From Candidatus Pygmaiobacter gallistercoris (lineage in GTDB: Bacteria; Bacillota; Clostridia; Oscillospirales; Ruminococcaceae), in the NCBI GenBank assembly GCA_019113125.1, contig DXIA01000043.1, positions 1 through 16,600 of the forward strand: a stretch of DNA of 16,600 nucleotides. Reading direction: 5' to 3'. This document shows, one piece after another, positions 1 to 8,835 of this stretch. The first letter of the stretch is position 1. Each line of letters starts with the position of its first letter. The position numbers and the translations under genes are program-made. The notes below the pieces were generated by a model that saw only the letters and a list, made by a program, of their open reading frames with translations, made no database searches and was not told where the DNA came from.

Positions 1-1
1 G

Positions 2-1229
2 CAGCGCGCGCGGGACTACGAAGAGACACATTTTTCCGCCGTCGAAAAGGAACTGCCGAGATTTCATCTGACCGGCGGAGTGGGCTGGATCAACGACCCC
101 AACGGATTTGCCCCGTTCGGCGGGGAGTACCACCTGTTCTACCAGTATTACCCCTATGAGACCAAGTGGGGCCCGATGCACTGGGGCCATGCCAAGACAA
201 AGGATTTCGTCCACTGGGAGCGGCTGCCCGCCGCGATGGCGCCGGACATGCCGTATGACAAGGACGGTTGTTTTTCCGGCGGCGCGGTCGAGATGCCGGA
301 CGGCCGGCACCTGCTGATGTATACCGGTGTGCGCACCGTCACCGGGGAGAACGGGGAGAACAGGACCTACCAGACCCAGTGCATCGCGATCGGCGACGGG
401 GTCGACTATGAGAAGTACGAGCAGAATCCGGTCATCGACACCGACGCGATCCCGGCGGGGGGAGATACCACCGACTTCCGCGACCCCCATATCTGGCGGG
501 AGGACGGCAGATACTATGTCGTGGTCGGCAACCGGGTTCCCGGCGGCAGCGGCACCATTCTGCTCTACCAGAGCAAGGACGCGGTCCACTGGGAGTTTGT
601 CAGCGAGCTGACCCGCTGCGAGCGGCAGGACAGCCGGATGTGGGAGTGCCCGGATTTCTTCTCGCTCGACGGCAGATATGTTCTGCTGGTGAGCCCGCAG
701 GACATGGTGGCGGGGGGACGGGATTTCCACCCCGGCAACTCCACCCTCTGCATTCTGGGCAGCTTTGGCCCGGCGGATCACCGCTTTGTGAAGGAGCAAG
801 CCCAGGCGATCGACTACGGCCTGGACTTCTACGCGCCCCAGACATTACAGACCGCGGACGGCCGCCGGGTGATGATCGGCTGGATGCAGAACTGGGAGAC
901 CTCGGGACATGTGCCGGAGGGACAGCACTTCATGGGCCAGATGACCATCCCGCGGGAATTGAGCATCCGCGACGGGCGGCTGTGCCAGAACCCGGTGCGG
1001 GGTGCACTGGGACATTGTGAATCTGCGAGAGTTCCCGGTGCGGTCCACCGGCGGCGCACTGAAACTGCGGATGATCCTCGACCGGTACAGCCTAGAGGTC
1101 TTTGTCAACGATGGGGAGCAGGCGGCATCCAGCATCCTCTACACCCCGCTCGAGGCGCAGCAGATCCGGTTCTGCTGCGACGGGGTGGCCCGGATGGATT
1201 TGGAACAGTATGATTTGGAGGCGGAGTGA
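2..1229 (+). pseudogene. GH32 beta-fructosidase (sucrose-6-phosphate hydrolase/levanase type), 5' end outside window, internal deletion and frameshift
   Basis: The reading frame is already open at base 2, so the true start lies just upstream of the window; the GTG at 80 is internal, because residues leading into the WINDPNG motif are coded before it. GH32 enzymes hydrolyse sucrose, sucrose-6-phosphate or fructans. The three hallmark acidic motifs are present: the nucleophile motif NDPNG (about 92-106), RDP (479-487) and EC in WECPD (641-655). The frame is normal to QNPVR (986-1000). It then continues as unrelated residues, while the proper C-terminal beta-sandwich sequence (LDRYSLEVFVNDGEQA, about 1077-1124) lies in another frame from about 1002 to the stop at 1229. 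Comparing motif spacing with the family, roughly 70-90 residues are missing at the joint, so this is deletion plus frame change, not a single-base slip. The catalytic five-blade propeller is intact, so residual activity is possible but the protein is probably unstable. Confidence 0.85.
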
Positions 1230-1232
1230 CCG

Positions 1233-1916
1233 GTGAATACGGAATTTGACGTTGTGGCCCTCGGGGAGCTGCTGATCGACTTTACCGCATACGGAACCAG
1301 CGAGCAGGGGAACGGGCTGTTCGAGGCCTGCCCCGGCGGCGCCCCCTGCAATGTGCTCGCGATGCTGCGCAAGCGGATCAACACCACCTTCATCTATGGC
1401 ACCCACGATCAGACCGAGGTGATGACCCTCGGCGACCGGATTGTCATCATGAAGGACGGCTTTATCCAGCAGATCGGCACCCCGCAGGAGGTCTTCAACC
1501 ATCCCGCAAACACCTTTGTGGCGGGATTCATCGGCGTTCCCCAGATGAACTTCTTCAACGATGCCAAGCTGACACTGGAAAACGGGCGCTACGCGGTGGA
1601 GATCCTCGGCCATTCGTTTGGGCTGGAGGAAAAACAGCAGCAGGCACTCAAGGCGGCAAACCGAAGGCCCGGCGCCGTCATCGCCGGCGTCCGCCCTGTC
1701 CATGTGCAGCTGGGACACGGCGGCATCCCCGCAAAGCTGGAGGTCTCCGAGATGATGGGCAGCGAGAAGTACCTGCACACCACCGTCGGCGGCACCGAGA
1801 TCGTCGCGGTCGTCCCGACGCTGGACGCCGGCGATGATACCGACACCGTCGAGCTGGATTTTTTGCCCGGGTGTATCCATCTGTTCGATCCCGATGACCA
1901 GAGTAATCTGCTGTAA
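1233..1916 (+). pseudogene. Chimeric ORF: N-terminus of PfkB fructokinase joined in frame to C-terminal half of a sugar ABC-transporter ATPase (MsmK/UgpC type)
   Basis: A GTG start at 1233 follows the GH32 stop by 3 bp and has GGAGGCGG upstream (1218-1225). Residues 1 to about 46 read as the start of a ribokinase-family fructokinase (VALGELLIDFT, then FEACPGGAPCNVLAML). From about residue 49 (near 1377) it becomes a carbohydrate-importer ATPase: RINTTFIY, the H-loop THDQTE, the D-loop-proximal segment GDRIVIMKDG, then a TOBE-type domain ending in HLFDPDDQSNLL. The fructokinase sugar- and ATP-binding halves are absent. So are Walker A, Q-loop, signature and Walker B of the ATPase, so neither activity can remain. 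The usual Val before THDQ is Gly here. The joint is in frame within about 1366-1380. An operon order GH32, fructokinase, sugar ATPase collapsed by deletion explains the layout; a chimeric assembly is the main alternative. Confidence 0.85.
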
Positions 1917-1936
1917 ACGATTTAAGCAGAGAGAAC

Positions 1937-1974
1937 AATACCCCCCGATGCGGTTTCGCATCAGGGGGTATTTT
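1937..1974 (+). terminator. Rho-independent terminator closing the fructan operon remnant
   Basis: A long hairpin pairs AATACCCCCC-GATGCG with CGCATC-A-GGGGGTATT around a GTTT loop and is followed by TTTT. It sits 20 bp after the chimeric ORF and before the 3' end of the convergent thioesterase gene, so it may serve both strands, although the T tract is better on +. Confidence 0.8.
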
Positions 1975-1989
1975 GATGGATCCGTTAAT

Positions 1990-2544
1990 TTACTTCTGCT
2001 GGCTGCCGAGGGTGTCGGGGGAGTGTGGGGGCATGACCTCACCGGGCGCGAGGGTCTGATCTCCCCAGTGGTGGTTTTCAAACTCCTTGTCCAGGAACAT
2101 GAAGGTGGTGTAGGCGGTCGCCGCAAGCAGGCTGCCGTCGTGGATCCAACCCTCCGCCGTCATGCTCATCAGGGTGCGGCCGATCGAGGTCGCCTTCGCG
2201 GTCACGACCAGGGTGTCCCCGGCGCGGACCGGCTTGAGAAAGGTGGTGGAGAGACTGACGGTGGTGATGTACCGCTGCTTGCCCCAGTAATGGCACAGCG
2301 AGCCGAAGGTGCCGTCGAAGACGGTGGAGATCAGGCCGCCGTGCATCGTCCCCTCGGGATTCAGTGCCCAGTCCTTGACGTTGAAATAGACGGTGAGGGT
2401 TTTTTCCTCATAGTTGCAGCGGAGGAAATGGGGATGCAGCAGCGAATAGATGTCGCCGGATTCCCGGTTAAATCCTTTCAGATACCAATAGAGAAACCGC
2501 TCCATATCCTGCTGGGAATTGTGGGACCAATCGACTGGGGCCAT
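1990..2544 (-). CDS. PaaI-like hot-dog fold thioesterase
   Basis: 184-residue protein of the PaaI/YbgC-related hot-dog superfamily, which hydrolyses acyl-CoA thioesters or related compounds. The family signature is clear: NPEGTMHGG at 62-70, with Asn62 and the HGG turn at 68-70, then Asp77 in the central helix (STVFDGTFG), which is the usual acidic residue. A 60-residue N-terminal lead, mostly helical, precedes the hot-dog domain, and a Pro-rich tail follows it. The start chosen is the ATG at 2544 (MAPVDW) because AAGGAGG lies 9 nt upstream; longer in-frame starts lack a site. It has its own promoter and stands alone between the decayed fructan operon and a divergent hydrolase gene. The substrate cannot be predicted from sequence. 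Confidence 0.85.
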   Translation of the reverse strand: MAPVDWSHNSQQDMERFLYWYLKGFNRESGDIYSLLHPHFLRCNYEEKTLTVYFNVKDWALNPEGTMHGGLISTVFDGTFGSLCHYWGKQRYITTVSLSTTFLKPVRAGDTLVVTAKATSIGRTLMSMTAEGWIHDGSLLAATAYTTFMFLDKEFENHHWGDQTLAPGEVMPPHSPDTLGSQQK

Positions 2545-2603
2545 CAAAGGCACCCTCCTTTTCATTGCCGTGATGCCGGGCAGACATCGCAAAATATAGC
2601 TTT

Positions 2604-2632
2604 ATTTTAACACAATATAGCGAGAAACTCAA
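2604..2632 (-). promoter_or_regulatory. Sigma-A type promoter for the thioesterase gene
   Basis: On the - strand TTGAGT (2632-2627) and TAAAAT (2609-2604) are separated by exactly 17 bp, about 60 bp upstream of the start codon in an AT-rich patch. Confidence 0.65.
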
Positions 2633-2645
2633 ATCGGCGACCCGC

Positions 2646-2674
2646 TGGAAAAGTGGGCGGGGATGTGGTATGAT
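2646..2674 (+). promoter_or_regulatory. Possible weak promoter for the alpha/beta hydrolase gene
   Basis: A good -10 box TATGAT (2669-2674) sits 39 bp before the ATG at 2714. Only a poor -35 box (TGGAAA, 2646-2651) lies at 17-bp spacing, so this is tentative. Confidence 0.3.
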
Positions 2675-2713
2675 GTCGAAAAGACAGGCGTAAACCGGAG
2701 GTGAGACGCGCGG

Positions 2714-3652
2714 ATGTGGTGGATCTTTTCGGCGGGTGTTTTGTTGGTTGTGGCGCTGATGAGCACGGCGGTTTTCTGGGTGCTGATCCGGCGGAGGAAA
2801 ACGGGGGAGCAACGACAGCTGCAACCGGGGGCGCCGGGCAGTTATGAGGAGAAAAAATATCGGCAGGCCGAGGCGGAGCGGTGGCTTGCAAACCAGCCGA
2901 CCCTCGAGCGGGTGGAGATCCGGTCGGAGGACGGGCTGCGGCTGGCCGGTCATCTGCTGCCCGCCGAAGGGGGCGGTAAAAAGATTCTGCTCGCCTCCCA
3001 CGGTTATCGCTGCAGCGGGCTGCGGGAGTGGGGGCTCTATGCCGATTTTTGGCACCGGCAGGGGTACCAGTTGATGATGCCGGACCACCGGGCGCATGGC
3101 GACAGCGAGGGACGCTATATCGGGTTCGGCTGGCTTGACCGCAGGGACCTGCTGCGCTGGTGCGATTATCTCTGCGGGCGGTTCGGGGAGGACTGCGAGA
3201 TTCTGCTGCACGGCATCTCGATGGGATCGGCGGCGGTGCTGCTCACCGGCAGCGAGAAAACGCTGCCCAAACAGGTCAAGGGGATCATCGCCGACTGCGG
3301 TTTCACCAATGCCTGGGAGGAGGCCTGCTACCGTTTTCGGGCGGACTACCATCTGCCGCCCTTCCCGTTTTTCTATGGGGCGGACCTGCTCTGCCGGCTG
3401 CGGGCGGGGTACAGCCTGCGGCAGGCGGACGTTCTCGGCAGGGTGGGCGATATCCGGGTGCCGGTGCTCTTTCTGCACGGGGACGCGGACAGCTACGTTC
3501 CGACCGAGATGGGGTACCGGCTGTACGCGGCCTGCCGCGCGCCGAAAAAGCTGGTCATCCTGCGGGACACCATCCACGCCAATGCCTTTCTCGGGGATGG
3601 CGCGGGCTACCGGCGGGCGGTGCTGGAATTTACAAGACAGATCGGACGTTAA
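2714..3652 (+). CDS. Membrane-anchored alpha/beta hydrolase (serine hydrolase)
   Basis: 312 residues. An N-terminal hydrophobic segment (about 3-25) followed by RRRK predicts a signal anchor, but the hydrolase domain would then be cytoplasmic or external depending on topology, which cannot be settled here. The fold is supported by the oxyanion-side SHG (95-97), DHRAHGDSEG (124-133), the nucleophile elbow GISMGS with Ser169, the acid region HGDADSYVP (255-263; Asp257 the likely acid by position) and His288 in DTIHANAF. The architecture resembles the uncharacterised YqkD/BEM46-like esterase group common in Firmicutes; no substrate is implied. The ATG at 2714 is preceded by GGAGGTGA at 2697-2704 with 9-nt spacing. 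A strong hairpin follows directly after the stop. Confidence 0.88.
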   Translation: MWWIFSAGVLLVVALMSTAVFWVLIRRRKTGEQRQLQPGAPGSYEEKKYRQAEAERWLANQPTLERVEIRSEDGLRLAGHLLPAEGGGKKILLASHGYRCSGLREWGLYADFWHRQGYQLMMPDHRAHGDSEGRYIGFGWLDRRDLLRWCDYLCGRFGEDCEILLHGISMGSAAVLLTGSEKTLPKQVKGIIADCGFTNAWEEACYRFRADYHLPPFPFFYGADLLCRLRAGYSLRQADVLGRVGDIRVPVLFLHGDADSYVPTEMGYRLYAACRAPKKLVILRDTIHANAFLGDGAGYRRAVLEFTRQIGR

Positions 3653-3687
3653 AAAGAGCAGCAGGCCGCCGGCCTGCTGCTCTTTTT
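3651..3687. terminator. Bidirectional rho-independent terminator
   Basis: A 12-bp perfect stem (GAGCAGCAGGCC, 3656-3667, with 3671-3682) is flanked by AAAAA on the left and TTTTT on the right. It therefore serves both the hydrolase gene on + and the convergent channel gene on -. It overlaps the hydrolase stop codon by two bases. Confidence 0.92.
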
Positions 3688-3703
3688 GTGAAATCTCGAA
3701 ATC

Positions 3704-4795
3704 TCAATGTTTTGGCGGCTGCTCTGCGGGCTGGTCGCCGAAGTAGACGGTGGTGCTGGGGAAGGCAAACTGTACCCCGTCCTTCTCCATCAGACTGAGG
3801 ATCTCGAGGTTCAAGGACTCGCAGATCTCAAGGTATTCGTTGTAGTTGGTCGTTCTGGTGTAGTACCGCACAAAGATGTCGATGCTGCTGGCCGAGAAGG
3901 CGGTCAGCCGGACCACGACGGTGTCGGGGACGATGGAATCGCGGCCGGTCAGCAGGCTGCGCAGATCCCCCAGCAGCTGCTCGAGCGCGGCGCGGGGGGT
4001 GTCGTAACAGACCCCGAGGGTGAACTCCGCCATCCGCATCTTCCGCTCGCTGCCGTTCGAGATAAAGCCGGCGCTGACCAGCGAGTTCGGGATGATGGTC
4101 AGGGTGTTGGCGAGGGTGCGGATCTTGGTGCTGCGGAAGGTGATGTCCTCCACCGTGCCCTCCACCCCGGCACAGCTGACCCAGTCGCCGATCGCAAACG
4201 GCCGCTCGACCAGCAGCACCAGCCCGGAAAAGAGGTTCGACGCGGTGTCCTTCGCTGCGAGGGAGAGGGTCAGACCGCCGAGGCCAAGACCGGCGATCAG
4301 GCTGCCGACCGGGAAACCGAGGGTCTCGAGTGCGGCGAGCACCGCAAAGGCGACAAAGAGTACCTTGATGGTGCGGCGCAGCATCCGGCGCACCGCCTCG
4401 GCACTGCCGAGAAAGCGGAACTGAAAGACCGGTACATTGTCCACGATGGCAAAGCCCGCCCAGCAGATCAGCCAGAGGCAGACCAGCCGCAGCGCCCGCG
4501 ACAGAAACAGCCGCAGCGAGACCATCGTCTCAGCGGAAAGCGGCAGATACCAGAGCGCGAGGGTGATCCCGATGGTCAGCAGCAGTGCCGAGATCGGCCG
4601 GGAGAGGGCGCGCAGCAGATCCTCCCAGGAGCTGCCGCGCAGCTTTTTTGCGAGTTTTAAAATCACAGCAACCGCCTTGTAACGGTACAGCAGGCTCAGC
4701 AGCAGAAACAGCAGGAAGAGAAGAACACACCAGATCCACTGCCACAGCCAACTGTCCCTGAGAAAAGTAAACAGGAGAGCAACCGGATTTTCCAT
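3704..4795 (-). CDS. MscS-family mechanosensitive ion channel
   Basis: 363 residues. Such channels open under membrane tension to release solutes on osmotic downshock. Four hydrophobic segments come first. The pore-lining helix and the start of the beta domain follow, in the stretch VGSLIAGLGLGGLTLSLAAKDTASNLFSG; its Gly/Ala-rich packing pattern is the MscS TM3 hallmark. Next come PFAIGDWV and GTVEDITFRSTKIRTLANTLTIIPNS, the conserved beta-domain core, then an alpha/beta C-terminal domain. The start is the ATG at 4795 (MENPVAL), with AAAGGAGG 8 nt upstream on the - strand; an ATG 11 codons earlier lacks a site. It is a single gene with its own promoter and a shared terminator, close in size to YnaI-like rather than the shorter MscS proteins. 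Confidence 0.92.
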   Translation of the reverse strand: MENPVALLFTFLRDSWLWQWIWCVLLFLLFLLLSLLYRYKAVAVILKLAKKLRGSSWEDLLRALSRPISALLLTIGITLALWYLPLSAETMVSLRLFLSRALRLVCLWLICWAGFAIVDNVPVFQFRFLGSAEAVRRMLRRTIKVLFVAFAVLAALETLGFPVGSLIAGLGLGGLTLSLAAKDTASNLFSGLVLLVERPFAIGDWVSCAGVEGTVEDITFRSTKIRTLANTLTIIPNSLVSAGFISNGSERKMRMAEFTLGVCYDTPRAALEQLLGDLRSLLTGRDSIVPDTVVVRLTAFSASSIDIFVRYYTRTTNYNEYLEICESLNLEILSLMEKDGVQFAFPSTTVYFGDQPAEQPPKH

Positions 4796-4842
4796 CTGAA
4801 AATCCTCCTTTCCAGCGTATGAGGGCAAAGCTCTTTTTTAGA

Positions 4843-4871
4843 ATAGTACCATACCGGCAGACAGGGCGCAA
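4843..4871 (-). promoter_or_regulatory. Promoter for the MscS-family gene
   Basis: TTGCGC (4871-4866) and TACTAT (4848-4843) on the - strand with a 17-bp spacer, about 48 bp from the start codon. Confidence 0.6.
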
Positions 4872-4892
4872 GAAAAAAGCAGGCGCCCCCTC

Positions 4893-4921
4893 TTGCAAAT
4901 GAGAAGAAAAAAGGATATACT
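4893..4921 (+). promoter_or_regulatory. Promoter for the FMN riboswitch-ribU transcript
   Basis: TTGCAA (4893-4898) and TATACT (4916-4921) with a 17-bp spacer, placing the transcript start just before the aptamer. It is back to back with the channel-gene promoter. Confidence 0.7.
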
Positions 4922-4931
4922 TACGGTAGTC

Positions 4932-5065
4932 TGTTTCAGGGCGGGGTGAAAGTCCCCACCGGTGGTAAATCTCCAACTGGGAGATGAGCCCACGACCGTT
5001 TCTATTGGAAACGCTGATCTGGTGAGATCCCAGAGCCGACGGTCAAAGTCCGGATGAAAGAAACG
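4932..5065 (+). promoter_or_regulatory. FMN riboswitch (RFN element) aptamer
   Basis: The conserved RFN order is present: an outer P1 helix GTTTC (4933-4937) pairing with GAAAC (5060-5064), then CAGGGCGGGGTGAAAGTCCC, CACCGGTGGTAAAT, GAGCCCACGACCG, TCTGGTGAGATCCCAGAGCC, and the closing GTCAAAGTCCGGATGAAAGA. RFN elements bind flavin mononucleotide and turn off riboflavin genes. The downstream hairpin indicates control by transcription termination. Confidence 0.96.
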
Positions 5066-5086
5066 GCGGCGGATCGATGCAGCTGT

Positions 5087-5127
5087 ACGCCCTTTTGCGA
5101 CCTCTCGCAGAAGGGCGTTTTCTTTTT
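5087..5127 (+). terminator. FMN riboswitch expression-platform terminator
   Basis: A 14-bp stem with one mismatch (ACGCCCTTTTGCGA, 5087-5100, pairing with 5105-5118) is followed by TTTCTTTTT. It lies 22 nt after the aptamer and before ribU, as expected for FMN-induced attenuation. Confidence 0.88.
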
Positions 5128-5196
5128 GGATCCCTGCCGGAAAACGCTGAGGCGGAAAATTTTTGCAGGGGCGAATTGCCCGGAAAGGAACCAAAA

Positions 5197-5805
5197 ATGA
5201 ATATGGCAAAATCAACCAGGCGGGTGCGGAATCTCGCGGTCACCGGCATGCTCTCGGCGGTGGGCTGCGTTTTAATGATGTTCGATTTCCCGCTGCCGAT
5301 GCTCATCCCGAGCTTTGTCAAGATGGATTTCTCGGAGCTGCCGGCGCTGCTGGCCTCCTTCAGCATCGGCCCGGTGTCGGGCATCATGGTCTGCCTGCTC
5401 AAAAATGTGCTCTCCGCGATCTTCCACGGCTCCACCCTCGGCATCGGCGAGGTCTGCAACTTCCTGATGGGTGCGGTGTTCACCGGTGTTGCAGGGTTGA
5501 TTTACAAGCGCAACAAGACCCGCAAGACCGCGATCATCGGCTCGCTTGTCGGTGCGGTGGTGATGGCGATCGCGAGTGTGCCGATCAACTTCTTCTTCAG
5601 CTATCCGGTTTATGCGGCGGCCTTCGGCGGCATGGAGGCAATCATCGCGGCCTATCAGGCGATCAACCCCAACATCGGCAGTCTGCTGGGCTGCCTCATC
5701 GTCTTCAACCTGCCGTTTACCCTGGTCAAGGGGCTGCTGACCTCGCTGCTGACCTTCCTGGTCTACAAGCCGCTGAGCCCGATTCTGCACGGGCGCAGCG
5801 AGTGA
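5197..5805 (+). CDS. ribU: Riboflavin ECF transporter S component RibU
   Basis: 202 residues, the usual size of the family. RibU is the membrane substrate-binding subunit that captures riboflavin and works with the shared EcfAA'T energising module, which is not in this window. The protein is almost entirely hydrophobic with about six membrane helices. It shows the family stretches FPLPMLIPSFVKMDFSELPALLASFSIGP and LLKNVLSAIFHGSTLGIGEVCNFLMG in the first half, and NPNIGSLLGCLIVFNLPFTLVKG near the end. The N-terminus is basic (KSTRRVRN). The start is the ATG at 5197, with GGAAAGGAA at 5182-5190. Regulation is by the FMN riboswitch directly upstream, which independently supports the assignment. 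The stop codon abuts the -35 box of the next transcript. Confidence 0.95.
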   Translation: MNMAKSTRRVRNLAVTGMLSAVGCVLMMFDFPLPMLIPSFVKMDFSELPALLASFSIGPVSGIMVCLLKNVLSAIFHGSTLGIGEVCNFLMGAVFTGVAGLIYKRNKTRKTAIIGSLVGAVVMAIASVPINFFFSYPVYAAAFGGMEAIIAAYQAINPNIGSLLGCLIVFNLPFTLVKGLLTSLLTFLVYKPLSPILHGRSE

Positions 5806-5834
5806 TTGACAAGGCGCGGCGGATATGCTATAAT
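5806..5834 (+). promoter_or_regulatory. Consensus sigma-A promoter for the SAM riboswitch-metK transcript
   Basis: A perfect TTGACA (5806-5811), a 17-bp spacer and a perfect TATAAT (5829-5834) with TGC just before the -10, i.e. also an extended -10. The -35 begins at the first base after the ribU stop. Confidence 0.93.
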
Positions 5835-5854
5835 GCCGTTTGCAATTGAATAAC

Positions 5855-5952
5855 ACTTATCAAGAGCGGCTGAGGGAACAGGCCCTGTGAAGCCCGACAA
5901 CCTGCATTTTCTGCAAGGTGCCAAATCCTGCGGGTAACACCGGAAGATAAGC
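5855..5952 (+). promoter_or_regulatory. SAM-I (S-box) riboswitch aptamer
   Basis: P1 pairs CTTATC (5856-5861) with GATAAG (5946-5951). Inside are the S-box signatures AAGAGCGGCTGAGGGA, GGCCCTGTGAAGCCCGACAACC, the CTGCA/TGCAAGGTGCCAAATCC hairpin region and CGGGTAACACCGGAAGAT. It binds S-adenosylmethionine; metK downstream makes that ligand, giving direct product feedback. Confidence 0.97.
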
Positions 5953-5957
5953 TTTTC

Positions 5958-5987
5958 AAGCCCCGGTATGTTGCCGGGGCTTTTTCT
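5958..5987 (+). terminator. SAM-I riboswitch terminator
   Basis: A 9-bp GC-rich stem (AAGCCCCGG, 5958-5966, with 5974-5982) leads into TTTTTCTT, six bases after the aptamer. It should form when SAM is bound and stop transcription before metK. Confidence 0.92.
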
Positions 5988-6047
5988 TATCCCAAAGACT
6001 TGCCCCGCGGTTATTCATGCAAAAAAACAGAAGGGAAGTCAAAACTT

Positions 6048-7190
<1,143 letters not shown>

Positions 7191-7243
7191 GTGCGGTTGC
7201 TGCGTGATATGCAAAATGCACAAAAATTTCGCAGAAAAATAGG

Positions 7244-7272
7244 TTGTATTTACAGATGCAACCGTCTATAAT
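7244..7272 (+). promoter_or_regulatory. Promoter for pepD
   Basis: TTGTAT (7244-7249), a 17-bp spacer and a perfect TATAAT (7267-7272) in the short gap between metK and pepD. Confidence 0.85.
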
Positions 7273-7310
7273 GTGGGGTAAACCAGTAGAGGAAAGTGAG
7301 GTTTTGTACA

Positions 7311-8771
7311 ATGGAGTATGTGACAAAGGGACTGCAGCCGGAGGACGCGCTGCGCTGTTTCGAGGAGATCTCGGCGATCCCCCGCGGTTCCGGCAACGAG
7401 AAGGCGGTGGCGGAGTTCATCTGCGACTATGCAAAGAACCTGGGCCTCGAGGCGACCCGCGACGAGGCGAACAATGTCGTCGTCAAGATGCCCGCCTCCG
7501 CCGGCTGTGAGAAGGTCGCGCCGGTGATGCTGCAGGGCCACATGGATATGGTATGCGTCAAGCTGCCGGGCTGCGATCACGATTTTGAGAAGGATCCGCT
7601 CAAGCTGAAGGTGGAGAATGGCTGGCTCAAGGCCGAGGGCACCACCCTCGGCGCGGACAACGGCTCCGCCTGCGCCCAGATGCTCGCGCTGATGGCCCGC
7701 AAGGACTTCCGTCATCCGCCGCTCGAGTTCGTCTTCACCAGTATGGAGGAGATCGGCCTGCTCGGCGCCAAGGCGCTGGATCCCGCGCTGATCTCGGCCC
7801 GCCGGATGCTGAACATGGATTCCGGCGCGAGCGAGGAGTACCAGACGGTGGTCTCCTGTGCCGGCGGCAGCGTCTATGAGTTCAAGAAAAAACCGGTCTT
7901 CGAGACCGCGTCCGGCGACGCCGTCTCGCTGCAGATCTCGGGTCTGCAGGGCGGCCACTCCGCCATCACCATCGGCGAGGGCCGGGGCAACGGCCTCAAG
8001 CTGATGGCCCGGATTCTGCACGCGATTGCGGCAAAGATGGATCTGCGGATTGCCCACTTCGAGGGCGGTATGAAGATGAACGCGATCGTCAGCTCGGCCG
8101 AAGCGCTCATCACCGTTCCGGCGGGCAAGGGCGCCGAGGCGATCTCGATTGCCGGGGAGCTGGCCGGCAAGATTCGGGAGGAGCTGCGGATCAGCGACCC
8201 CGGTTTCGTCTTCACCGCGCAGGCGGCGGAGCTGCCGGCCAAGACCCTCTCGAGCGGAGATTCGGCCGCGCTGACGAATTTCCTCTTCCTGCTGCCGGAC
8301 GGCATGCGGTATATGAGCCGGGAGATTGAGGGGCTGGTGCAGTGCTCGAGCAACATCGGCATCCTCAAGATGACCGACGGCGAGATCTATCTCTGCGATT
8401 GCATCCGCACCTCCGAGCCGAGCCAGGGCGACCAGATCGGGGCGGAGTTCGAGCTGCTGGCCGCGACCTTCGGGTTCTCCAGCGAGCTGACCGGCGGGTT
8501 CCCCGGCTGGAAGTATGACCCCAATTCCAAGCTGCGGGCGACCGGTATGGCGCTGTTTGAGAAGATGTTCGGCCGCAAGATGGAGATCCAGGCGACCCAC
8601 GGCGGCCTCGAGTGCGGCGAGTTCATCGGCAAGATCCCCGATATGGACATCATGACCGTTGCGCCGACCTGCGTGGGCGCCCACACCACCGAAGAGGCGA
8701 TGAACATCGAGTCCTTCGGCAAGGTGATGGATTACCTCGTCGCGCTGCTCGATGCGCTCTGCAACGAGTAA
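7311..8771 (+). CDS. pepD: Aminoacyl-histidine dipeptidase (peptidase M20C, PepD)
   Basis: 486 residues, normal for the family. PepD-type enzymes are cytoplasmic di-zinc dipeptidases of broad specificity, named for Xaa-His (carnosine-like) substrates. The metal ligands and catalytic residues are visible: HMD at 77-79, Asp116 in TLGADNGSA, the Glu pair 146-147 in TSMEEIGLLGA (general base and ligand), Asp170 in LNMDSG, and His458 in GAHTTEEAM near the C-terminus. GGHSAITI and the following segment form the lid/dimerisation domain. The ATG at 7311 is chosen with GTGAGG 9 nt upstream; an in-frame GTG at 7296 is possible but overlaps the GGAAAG site. It has its own promoter and terminator. Confidence 0.93.
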   Translation: MEYVTKGLQPEDALRCFEEISAIPRGSGNEKAVAEFICDYAKNLGLEATRDEANNVVVKMPASAGCEKVAPVMLQGHMDMVCVKLPGCDHDFEKDPLKLKVENGWLKAEGTTLGADNGSACAQMLALMARKDFRHPPLEFVFTSMEEIGLLGAKALDPALISARRMLNMDSGASEEYQTVVSCAGGSVYEFKKKPVFETASGDAVSLQISGLQGGHSAITIGEGRGNGLKLMARILHAIAAKMDLRIAHFEGGMKMNAIVSSAEALITVPAGKGAEAISIAGELAGKIREELRISDPGFVFTAQAAELPAKTLSSGDSAALTNFLFLLPDGMRYMSREIEGLVQCSSNIGILKMTDGEIYLCDCIRTSEPSQGDQIGAEFELLAATFGFSSELTGGFPGWKYDPNSKLRATGMALFEKMFGRKMEIQATHGGLECGEFIGKIPDMDIMTVAPTCVGAHTTEEAMNIESFGKVMDYLVALLDALCNE

Positions 8772-8786
8772 TCACAAAAAAACAAT

Positions 8787-8823
8787 GCAGCCACGCCGGC
8801 TAAAACGACGTGGCTGCTTTTTT
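8787..8823 (+). terminator. Terminator after pepD
   Basis: A 9-bp stem GCAGCCACG (8787-8795) pairs with CGTGGCTGC (8809-8817), followed by TTTTTT. The T run touches the GGAGG ribosome site of the next gene. Confidence 0.85.
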
Positions 8824-8835
8824 GGAGGAAGGGCT

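Noticed and set aside
80..1213. Treating the GTG at 80 as the true GH32 start and 1213 as its end
   Set aside because: Conserved residues (PRFHLT) are coded before 80. The last 70 or so residues of that frame are out-of-frame translation, while the real C-terminal domain is in the frame ending at 1229.
7191..7243. A terminator after metK
   Set aside because: Only weak, short complementarity (GTGC/GCAC) without a proper T run was seen.
7266..8684. Long - strand frame opposite pepD (and a similar one opposite metK at 6039-7223)
   Set aside because: The + strand frames have full catalytic motifs and ribosome sites. The antisense products have no family features and biased composition.
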